Shown: piece by piece, positions 14,941 through 20,998 of the stretch
Layout: each line of letters starts with the position of its first letter
How positions within the stretch are numbered: the first letter of the stretch is position 1
DNA from: Porphyromonadaceae bacterium UBA3318
GTDB lineage: Bacteria; Bacteroidota; Bacteroidia; Bacteroidales; Muribaculaceae
Reading direction: 5' to 3'
Assembly: GCA_002361235.1 (NCBI GenBank)
Contig: DESI01000015.1
Coordinates: 1-20,998 of the forward strand
DNA: 20,998 nucleotides
Made by a program: the position numbers and the translations under genes
The notes under the pieces: generated by a model
The model's database searches: none
What the model was told of the DNA's origin: nothing
Seen by the model: only the letters and a program-made list of their open reading frames with translations

Positions 14941-16302
14941 ATGTCATCCGTATTTTATACCGCGCGCAAAACGATAAAGAACTATGCCAACGGCGGCAAT
15001 GTTCTGATATGCGCTACAATACTGGCCCTGATCGTGGTGAACCTGCCCTGGACCCGCGACATCTACAACAGCCTCTGGACCCACGAGATAGCCCTGCAGG
15101 TGGGCAGCTTCAACCTGTTCAGCCACCACGGCGAGCCTATGTCCATCATGGCCTTCATCAACGACGCCCTGATGGCCCTGTTCTTCTTCTCGGTGGGCCT
15201 TGAGATCAAGCGCGAGATCCTGGTAGGCGAGCTGTCGTCGTTCCGCAACGCATTGCTGCCCATCGTGGGCGCCATCGGCGGCATGGCCGTTCCCGTGCTG
15301 TTCTATTGGCTCATGGCCCGCGGCACCGATTACGCCTCGGGCGCGGCCATTCCCATGGCCACCGACATCGCCTTCTCGCTCGGCGTGCTTGCGATGCTCG
15401 GCAACCGGGTGCCCATCGGGCTGAAAGTGTTTCTGACCACCCTTGCCGTCGTGGACGACATAGGCGGCATCATCGTGATAGCCATATTCTACAGCACGTC
15501 CATCAGCTGGTCGCTGTTGGCGTGGTCGCTGATAGGTCTCGCGGCCCTGTATCTCGGCGGCAAGGTGGGAATACTCAGCAAGCTATATTACCTCAACATA
15601 GGCGCGCTGGTATGGTTCTGCTTCCTCAACGCCGGCATCCATCCCACCATCGCAGGCGTACTCGTGGCTTTCTGCGTGCCTTCCAAGCCCGTGTACCCAC
15701 CGAGCAAATACATCAAGAACATACGCCGCAACATCAGCCATTTCGCCCACGAGGATGACGAACGTCTCAACTCACGCACCATCCTCAACAAGGACCAGAT
15801 GAACTGGCTGAAGGAGATCGAGTCCGATTCCGACAAGGTCATCTCCCCTCTGCAGGACATGGAGGACTCCCTGCATCCCCTGGTCAACTACATCATCGTC
15901 CCCCTGTTCGCTTTCGCCAACGCGGGCATATACTTCGGCGACATGAGCATCGACCAGCTCTTCCACGGTATCGCCCCGGCCATCATAGTCGGTCTGGTGG
16001 CCGGCAAGTTCATAGGCATATTCTCGGCATCGGCCCTCTGCATCCTGCTGAAATGGGCGCCCATGCCGCGCGGGGCCAACTGGTTCAGTCTCGCCAGCGT
16101 GGCCATGCTGGGCGGTATCGGTTTCACAGTTTCCCTGTTTATCGCCAACCTGTCGTTCTCGGGTCCGGGCGCCCATCTGGCCGAACTGCTGAACGATTCC
16201 AAGCTCGGCATCCTCGTCGGATCGCTGCTCGCCGGAATTCTCGGATGGGTGGCCCTGCACTTCTCGCTGCCTAAAGAACCACAGCCCGACGATAACGATT
16301 GA
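14941..16302 (+). CDS. nhaA: Na+/H+ antiporter NhaA
   Basis: Inner-membrane antiporter of 453 residues that exports Na+ (or Li+) in exchange for protons, giving salt and alkaline-pH tolerance. Family motifs are intact: FFFSVGLEIKREI at 81-93, ATDIAFSLG at 140-148 (D142, like E. coli D133), the ion-binding pair D172-D173 in LAVVDDIGG (like D163/D164), K356 in VAGKFIGI (like K300), and GGIGFTVSLFIANLSF near the end. E. coli NhaA has 388 residues. Most of the excess is a charged insertion at about 252-308, between the segment ending AGVLVAFCVPSKP and LHPLVNYIIVPLFAFANAG, plus an acidic tail. ATG at 14941 gives the expected N-terminus. It heads a run with the beta-barrel protein gene 57 bases downstream. 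Confidence 0.95.
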   Translation: MSSVFYTARKTIKNYANGGNVLICATILALIVVNLPWTRDIYNSLWTHEIALQVGSFNLFSHHGEPMSIMAFINDALMALFFFSVGLEIKREILVGELSSFRNALLPIVGAIGGMAVPVLFYWLMARGTDYASGAAIPMATDIAFSLGVLAMLGNRVPIGLKVFLTTLAVVDDIGGIIVIAIFYSTSISWSLLAWSLIGLAALYLGGKVGILSKLYYLNIGALVWFCFLNAGIHPTIAGVLVAFCVPSKPVYPPSKYIKNIRRNISHFAHEDDERLNSRTILNKDQMNWLKEIESDSDKVISPLQDMEDSLHPLVNYIIVPLFAFANAGIYFGDMSIDQLFHGIAPAIIVGLVAGKFIGIFSASALCILLKWAPMPRGANWFSLASVAMLGGIGFTVSLFIANLSFSGPGAHLAELLNDSKLGILVGSLLAGILGWVALHFSLPKEPQPDDND

Positions 16303-16359
16303 CATTTTTTAACAAATTCCATTTTAATCTTATTGACCGTTCACCACGTCATAAGGAAT

Positions 16360-18900
16360 ATGGAACTTACTAAAAAAGCGTTATGTCTTGCCGGCATCGC
16401 AGTGGCTGTCGTGTCCGGCGTTTGTTACCCAAAAGGAAATGTATCGGGCAAAGTATATAATAAGGAGACCGGCGAGCCGATGGACTTCGTCACGGTCCAG
16501 CTGTGGGATGCCGACGGCAAGAAGCCGCTGCAGATCAACGGTGTGACCGGCGACGACGGCTCCTTCGTGCTCCGCAACGTGCCCGACGGTTCGTATATGG
16601 TGAAGATCACCAATGTCGGATCGGTCAATCAGGAACGTTCCGTCACGGTCCGGGGGGGCGACGTCAGTGTCGGCAACGTCAACCTGGCCGACGACGCCAA
16701 GCTGCTGAAGGAAGTGGTTGTGGAGGGAGTCCGCAGCCAGATGCGCTTCGAACTTGACCGCAAGGTGTTCCAGGTGGACAGCAACATCGCCTCGGCCGGT
16801 TCGAGCGCGAGCGAGCTGCTGGAGTCCATACCCAGCATCGAGGTGGACCAGGACGGCGAGGTGTCGCTGCGCGGCAACAGTTCGGTCACGGTCTGGATCA
16901 ACGGCAAGGAATCGGGACTGACCGCCGACAACCGCGCCCAGATTCTGGAACAGATTTCCGCCGAAAGCATCGACCGCATCGAGGTCATCACCAACCCCTC
17001 GGCCAAGTATAATCCCGAGGGCACCGCCGGCATCATCAACATCATATTGAAGAAGAACCGCCGCGGCGGCTACTTCGGCAGCGCCGAGCTGAGCGCCAAC
17101 ACACGAGGCGGCGGCAACGTGTCGGCCAACATCAACTGGAACACCCGCAAGTGGGACACCTTCGCCAGCGTCGGCTTCCGCATGCGCCACAACAACGGCG
17201 GCTCGCTGATGAACCGCGACTTCGACGACGGCACCTTCGTGCACAGCAACGGCCGCAGCCGCAACCACGGCAACAACATCTTCTTCCGTCTCGGCGCCAC
17301 CTACCATCTCACCGACAACGACGAGTTCTACCTGAACGGCTTCGGTATGTTCGGCCACCGCTGGGGTTCGACGCGCAGCGACTACGAGTCGACGCGTCCC
17401 GGCCAGTGGGCCACCGACTTCCAGCTGAGCCGCAACCGCAGCGACAACCGCGGCGCACACGGCGAGTTCGGTTACACCCACCGCTGGTCGGACACCCACA
17501 CCCTCGACGCCGTCGTGAGCTACAACCACTGGGGCGGCCCGAGCTTCAACTCCTACGAGGAGACTGAAACCTGGCCCGCCTCCGGCTCCGATCCCGCCAT
17601 CGGCCTTAACCCCGCCACCGGCTCCCGGCTCTCTGACAGTTCTGAGGCGGAAGCCGAAGCCCGCACCGTCTCCTCCTACCGCAGCCAGGATATGCCCATC
17701 AACTCCAATTCCTGGGAAGCCAAAATCGACTACTCGAACGTCATAAACCAATACCTGAAGGTCGAGGCCGGCTTCAACGGCAACTACAGCCACGAGAACA
17801 CCCCCAACACCACCTACCGGGGCACTGACGAGGCTTCGGCCGTGCTCGACCAGGCCCTCTACAACCGGTTCATCTACACTAACAACATATCGGCCCTCTA
17901 CTTCACCCTCGGCGGCAAGGCCGGCATCTTCAGCTACTCGGCCGGACTTCGCGGCGAGGCATGGCAGGTCAAGGCCAGGAGTCTTACATACGGCCAGAGC
18001 AAAGATGACGTGACGCCGTTCAAGAAGAATAACTTCAGCCTGTTCCCCTCGGTCTATCTGTCGTTCGCGTTGCCTCGCGACAACGAGCTGCAGGTCAACT
18101 ACACGCGCCGTATACGCCGTCCCTGGGGCGGACAGCTCAACAGCTTCAAGAACATTTCCGATCCCACCTCCGTCAGCTACGGTAATCCGGAGTTGCAACT
18201 GCAGTATTCCAACAGTTTCGAACTCAATTACCTAAAGTCGTGGACATACCACATGATCTCGGTGTCGGCCTACTTGCGCCAGTCGTCCGACATCATGAAC
18301 CATGTCTCGTTCATAGACAACGATGTGATGTACACCACCTGGGCCAACGTCTCGAGCCAGATCAACAGCGGCGTCGAGTTGGTGGGCAAGAACCAGCTGT
18401 TCAGGGGCTACCTCGACCTGACCACGACGGTGAACCTCTACAACAGCCACATCAGCGCCTGGGACTATTCGCTGACCGCCCCTTCCGGCCAGACGGTGAC
18501 AATGAGCGGCAAGAAGCAGAACAGCTTCGCATGGGACGCCCGCGTCATGGCCAACGTCAAGCTGCCCTGGGAGATGAGTTTCCAGGCCACGGGACGTTAC
18601 AGCTCGGAGCATAAGACCGCCACCGGATCGCATCAGGGCGGATGGTCGGTCGACGCCGGCCTGCGCAAGACCCTGGGCAACTGGAGCTTCTCGCTCAACT
18701 GCCGCGACATCTTCAACTCGCGCAAGTGGAAGAACAGCGTCAACGGTCTCGGATATGTGGAGCGCAGTGAGCGCTGGCGTGCAGGCCGCACCCTGCGTCT
18801 CACCATCAAGTACAGCTTCGGCAACATGAAGGCCAAGAAATCGCGTCAGCACTCGTCGGAAGAACCGATGGAACAGGACTACAACGGCGGCGAAATATAA
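16360..18900 (+). CDS. TonB-receptor-like outer-membrane beta-barrel protein (OMP_b-brl_3 type)
   Basis: Outer-membrane protein of 846 residues. Order: signal peptide (about 1-22), carboxypeptidase-regulatory-like beta-sandwich (about 27-110; SGKVYNKETGEPMDFVTVQL, DGSFVLRNVPDGSYMV), plug-like domain (about 118-235; LLESIPSIEVDQDGEVSLRG, IDRIEVITNPSAKYNPEGTAG, IINIILKKN) and a barrel to about 827 (closing strand RTLRLTIKYSFGN). A short charged tail follows. This is the Bacteroidota subgroup related to TonB-dependent receptors whose substrates are mostly unknown; no SusD-like partner gene is nearby, so glycan uptake of the SusCD kind is not indicated. The ATG at 16360 is chosen over a TTG at 16333 because it opens the signal peptide and AAGGA lies just upstream. 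I see no consensus promoter in the 57-base gap after nhaA. Confidence 0.88.
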   Translation: MELTKKALCLAGIAVAVVSGVCYPKGNVSGKVYNKETGEPMDFVTVQLWDADGKKPLQINGVTGDDGSFVLRNVPDGSYMVKITNVGSVNQERSVTVRGGDVSVGNVNLADDAKLLKEVVVEGVRSQMRFELDRKVFQVDSNIASAGSSASELLESIPSIEVDQDGEVSLRGNSSVTVWINGKESGLTADNRAQILEQISAESIDRIEVITNPSAKYNPEGTAGIINIILKKNRRGGYFGSAELSANTRGGGNVSANINWNTRKWDTFASVGFRMRHNNGGSLMNRDFDDGTFVHSNGRSRNHGNNIFFRLGATYHLTDNDEFYLNGFGMFGHRWGSTRSDYESTRPGQWATDFQLSRNRSDNRGAHGEFGYTHRWSDTHTLDAVVSYNHWGGPSFNSYEETETWPASGSDPAIGLNPATGSRLSDSSEAEAEARTVSSYRSQDMPINSNSWEAKIDYSNVINQYLKVEAGFNGNYSHENTPNTTYRGTDEASAVLDQALYNRFIYTNNISALYFTLGGKAGIFSYSAGLRGEAWQVKARSLTYGQSKDDVTPFKKNNFSLFPSVYLSFALPRDNELQVNYTRRIRRPWGGQLNSFKNISDPTSVSYGNPELQLQYSNSFELNYLKSWTYHMISVSAYLRQSSDIMNHVSFIDNDVMYTTWANVSSQINSGVELVGKNQLFRGYLDLTTTVNLYNSHISAWDYSLTAPSGQTVTMSGKKQNSFAWDARVMANVKLPWEMSFQATGRYSSEHKTATGSHQGGWSVDAGLRKTLGNWSFSLNCRDIFNSRKWKNSVNGLGYVERSERWRAGRTLRLTIKYSFGNMKAKKSRQHSSEEPMEQDYNGGEI

Positions 18901-18917
18901 ATACAACAGTAAATTCC

Positions 18918-19457
18918 ATGCTGGATTTAGAATCAATATATTCGCGTTGGTACGAGCAGGGGTCTCCCCTGCTCGCGCTGTTACGCACCCATTCCGAATT
19001 GGTGGCGCGCAAGGCCTTGGAATGCGCCGACCGCCGCAATCTCGACATAGACCGCGACTTCGTCTACGAGGCCGCCATGCTGCACGACATCGGAATCGTG
19101 CGTTGTGACGCGCCCGACATACTGTGCGAGGGCGCGGAGCCTTATATCTGTCATGGAATAATAGGCCGCGGGATGCTTGACTCCATCGGCCTTCCGCGCC
19201 ATGCCTTGGTCTGCGAGCGTCATACAGGCGCGGGCCTGACCGTGCAGGACATCATCGGCCAGAACCTGCCGCTGCCTCACCGCGACATGACGCCGCATAC
19301 CACCGAGGAGAAGCTGATATGCTATGCCGACAAGTTCTTCAGCAAGTCGGGCGACTACCGGACCGAAAAACCGCTGGACCGCGTCATAAACAGCATGAAG
19401 CGGCACGGGGACGATACCCTGCGCCGCTTCCTTATGCTTCACGAACAGTTCGGATAA
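18918..19457 (+). CDS. HD-domain protein, probable phosphohydrolase
   Basis: Cytosolic protein of 179 residues with the metal-binding HD pattern: H25 in LLRTHSELVA, H56-D57 in AAMLHDIGI, further His at 79 and 102 (CHGIIG; CERHTGAG), and D138 in CYADKFFSK. This fits the small metal-dependent HD hydrolases often annotated 'HD domain-containing protein' or 'phosphohydrolase'; the substrate is not known to me. No signal peptide or membrane segment. ATG at 18918 lies 17 bases after the stop of the barrel gene, so it is very likely in the same transcript. It converges with ilvE across 63 bases. Confidence 0.88.
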   Translation: MLDLESIYSRWYEQGSPLLALLRTHSELVARKALECADRRNLDIDRDFVYEAAMLHDIGIVRCDAPDILCEGAEPYICHGIIGRGMLDSIGLPRHALVCERHTGAGLTVQDIIGQNLPLPHRDMTPHTTEEKLICYADKFFSKSGDYRTEKPLDRVINSMKRHGDDTLRRFLMLHEQFG

Positions 19458-19479
19458 CCGGACTCTCCTTACATTCCTC

Positions 19480-19506
19480 TTAACTTTCTTAACTTTCTCA
19501 ACTTTT
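19480..19506. repeat. Three-copy 9-bp tandem repeat between convergent genes
   Basis: TTAACTTTC (19480-19488), TTAACTTTC (19489-19497) and TCAACTTTT (19498-19506) sit in the 63-base gap between the HD-domain gene and ilvE. No stable hairpin is visible in the gap, so how the two convergent transcripts end is unclear; the T-rich repeat could contribute to stopping the rightward one. Confidence 0.6.
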
Positions 19507-19520
19507 TAAACTACCGAAGG

Positions 19521-20555
19521 TCACTCGCCCTCGATCTCGAGCACTTCGGTCCAGCCGTGCTTGTCCTCGATCTCGCCGAGCTGGATGGCACGGATAGTGT
19601 CGTACAGCTTCTTGGTGACGGGGCCGGCCTCGTTCATGTCGTAGGTGAAGGTTGTGCCGTTGTCCAGGTCGTCGATACGGCCGATGGGCGAGCAGACTGC
19701 CGCCGTGCCGCAGGCACCTGCCTCGCTGAACGTGGACAGCTCCTCGTAGGCGATATGACGCTCCTCCACTTCCATTCCGAGGTCACGGGCCAGTTGACGC
19801 AGGCTCTTGTTGGTGATACTGGGCAGAACGGTCTCGGACTTCGGTGTGATGTATTTGTTGTCGCGCACGGCATAGAAGTTGGCAGCGCCGCACTCATCCA
19901 GGTATTTCTTCTCTTTCGGGTCGAGATAGAGCATCACGCTGTAGCCGAGCTCATGGGCCTTGTTGCCGGCCACGAGCGATGCGGCGTAGTTGCCGCCGAT
20001 CTTGATGGCTCCGGTTCCCTTGGGGGCCACGCGGTCGTACTCGCGGCTCAGGCACACCTTGGTGGGCTTGAATCCGGCCTTGAAGTACGGGCCTACCGGC
20101 GTCACCAGCATTATCACCATGTATTCGTCGGCGGGGCTTACACCCACACGTGCCGACATGCCGATTTCCAGAGGACGGATGTACAGGCTTGCGCCCGATC
20201 CGTAAGGAGGAATGAGATTGCCGTTGAGCTTAACGACCAGTCTCACCATCTCCTCGAATTTCTCCACAGGCAGCGGCTCCATCGCGATACCGAGGGCACT
20301 GTCCCGGAATCGCTTGGCGTTCTCGTCCATGCGGAACACGCGCACCTTGCCGTCCTTGCCGCGGAAGGCCTTCAGGCCCTCGAATGCTTCCTGTCCGTAG
20401 TGCAGACAGGTGGCGGCTATGTGCAACGGCACATACTCTGAATCGCTAACCTCAATCGGACCCCACTTCCCGTCCTTGAATGTGCAGCGCACATTGTAAT
20501 CGGCCTTGACATAGCCGAACGGTAGCTCCGACCACTTAAGATCTTTTGTGCTCAT
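19521..20555 (-). CDS. ilvE: Branched-chain amino acid aminotransferase
   Basis: PLP enzyme of fold type IV, 344 residues. It interconverts Val, Leu and Ile with their 2-oxo acids using glutamate/2-oxoglutarate. The catalytic Lys is K185 in GAIKIGGNYAAS (E. coli IlvE has KAGGNY). Other family landmarks are GQEAFEGLKAFR at 54-65, RPLEIGMSARVGV at 127-139, YLDECGAANFYAV at 218-230 (the ExGxxN site) and SEAGACGTAAVCSPIG near 275-290 for cofactor phosphate binding. Length and motifs fit the mitochondrial-BCAT-like subgroup common in Bacteroidota. ATG at 20555 gives MSTKDLKW. It follows the small sorting-domain-like gene by 45 bases on the same strand and has no obvious promoter of its own. Confidence 0.96.
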   Translation of the reverse strand: MSTKDLKWSELPFGYVKADYNVRCTFKDGKWGPIEVSDSEYVPLHIAATCLHYGQEAFEGLKAFRGKDGKVRVFRMDENAKRFRDSALGIAMEPLPVEKFEEMVRLVVKLNGNLIPPYGSGASLYIRPLEIGMSARVGVSPADEYMVIMLVTPVGPYFKAGFKPTKVCLSREYDRVAPKGTGAIKIGGNYAASLVAGNKAHELGYSVMLYLDPKEKKYLDECGAANFYAVRDNKYITPKSETVLPSITNKSLRQLARDLGMEVEERHIAYEELSTFSEAGACGTAAVCSPIGRIDDLDNGTTFTYDMNEAGPVTKKLYDTIRAIQLGEIEDKHGWTEVLEIEGE

Positions 20556-20600
20556 AGTTCTTAGATTTCCTTTACGATTTACACCGATACCCGCCGTGCC

Positions 20601-20918
20601 TTACACTGCCACCTTGCACGTCAGGTCGCCGGCCTTGACTATATACACGCCGTGAACGGGCACCTGAAACTGGAACACGCCCGGTGCAAGATTCTCCGAG
20701 CTGACCAGCCTGCCCAATATCGTGAATATCTTGATTCCGACATTATGGTTGGTGGTCACCTGGATTATGCCGGGGGCGGTCTTGATTTCCACCTCGCTCT
20801 CGCGCATCACAAGGCGCATGTCCTGACGCTCAACCTTCACAGTCTCCCAGCTGCGGGCATAGCTGCCGGCCATGGCCAGCATTATCATCAGCCCGACTAT
20901 CGTCTGTCTCGGTTTCAT
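20601..20918 (-). CDS. Small secreted protein resembling a lone type IX secretion sorting domain
   Basis: Protein of 105 residues. An N-terminal signal peptide (MKPRQTIVGLMIMLAMAGSYA, cleavage near 20-22) is followed by a short polar stretch and, from about 42, a segment that reads like the beta-sandwich C-terminal sorting domain of type IX secretion cargo: GIKIFTILGRLVSS, APGVFQFQV, GVYIVKAG and the closing CKVAV match the usual pattern v-I-y-l-G-r-v ... G-v-Y-i-v ... k-V-v-V. Normally this domain is the tail of a large surface or secreted protein; here there is no cargo ahead of it. The start at 20918 is supported by the signal peptide and a promoter 19 bases upstream. Probably co-transcribed with ilvE. 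It could also be an unrelated small periplasmic beta protein. Confidence 0.7.
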   Translation of the reverse strand: MKPRQTIVGLMIMLAMAGSYARSWETVKVERQDMRLVMRESEVEIKTAPGIIQVTTNHNVGIKIFTILGRLVSSENLAPGVFQFQVPVHGVYIVKAGDLTCKVAV

Positions 20919-20936
20919 CGCTTCGTTATTTATCCG

Positions 20937-20968
20937 TAAAGTTACAAAAACTATTTGATATATTCAAA
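20937..20968 (-). promoter_or_regulatory. Bacteroidota-type promoter for the small secreted protein and ilvE
   Basis: On the minus strand, TTTG (20968-20965) and TAACTTTA (20944-20937) are 20 bases apart; only the last base of the -7 element deviates from TANNTTTG. Predicted transcription start is near 20931, giving a leader of about 12 bases. It is the only promoter I see for the two-gene unit. Confidence 0.6.
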
Positions 20969-20971
20969 TTA

Positions 20972-20998
20972 TTAATCAGAGTTATCAGAGGAATCAGA
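20972..20998 (-). CDS. Possible 3' end of a leftward gene (acidic tail)
   Basis: Read leftward from the window edge, one frame gives SDSSDNSD and then TAA at 20974-20972. Acidic Ser/Asp tails are common in bacterial proteins, and the stop lies just before the next promoter, as it does for lptD and typA. The DNA is a 9-bp repeat (ATCAGA at 20975, 20984 and 20993), so it could also be non-coding low-complexity sequence. The product cannot be named from eight residues. Confidence 0.33.
   Translation of the reverse strand, partial: SDSSDNSD

Noticed and set aside
16381..18198. Leftward open frame (605 codons) opposite the barrel receptor
   Set aside because: Val/Ala/Gly-dominated antisense shadow without motifs; the receptor on the plus strand has all expected domains.
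16360..18900. SusCD-type glycan utilisation locus
   Set aside because: No SusD-like lipoprotein, glycosidase or sigma/anti-sigma pair is present, and the barrel is of the OMP_b-brl_3 type, not SusC.
18998..19457. Nucleotide second-messenger (c-di-GMP or ppGpp) signalling enzyme
   Set aside because: The HD protein lacks the HD-GYP extension and the RelA/SpoT synthetase or TGS domains; only a generic HD hydrolase can be supported.

Overview
This window is a chromosomal housekeeping stretch from a member of the Bacteroidota, most likely order Bacteroidales; a high-GC Muribaculaceae- or Alistipes-like genome is my guess. The basis is the gene set (lipoprotein-type TamL, Bacteroidota-style LptD, an OMP_b-brl_3 receptor with a carboxypeptidase-like N-domain, a type IX sorting-domain-like small protein), the near absence of classical Shine-Dalgarno sites, and several promoters of the Bacteroidota form TTTG-(19-20)-TANNTTTG. 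Coding DNA is GC-rich with GC-rich third positions; the intergenic gaps are AT-rich. I see no transposase, integrase, CRISPR array, tRNA, rRNA, phage gene or toxin module.

Layout. 1-246: a GC-rich stretch full of hairpins (possible RNA or leader; possible start of a leftward gene at 36), then a promoter. 247-7992: rightward unit vanZ-like / tamB / tamL, an outer-membrane assembly module. 7994-8977: leftward rsgA, a 30S ribosome-maturation GTPase, whose stop codon lies within one palindrome together with that of tamL. 9250-9456: a small winged-helix protein with its own promoter and a strong terminator. 9680-14768: leftward block lptD (LPS transport), then typA/bipA (ribosome-associated GTPase) with its own promoter, then a small basic membrane protein. 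14941-19457: rightward nhaA (Na+/H+ antiporter), a TonB-receptor-like outer-membrane beta-barrel protein, and an HD-domain hydrolase. 19521-20918: leftward small secreted sorting-domain-like protein, then ilvE (branched-chain aminotransferase). The right edge may hold the last eight codons of another leftward gene.

Two themes dominate: outer-membrane biogenesis (TamB, TamL, LptD, the beta-barrel receptor) and ribosome assembly under stress (RsgA, BipA). I do not find a clearly new multi-gene system. The least explained pieces are the stand-alone sorting-domain-like protein next to ilvE, the basic single-pass protein behind typA, the duplicated start of tamL, the shared stop-codon palindrome, the A/T dyad over the winged-helix gene promoter, and the hairpin-rich left edge.
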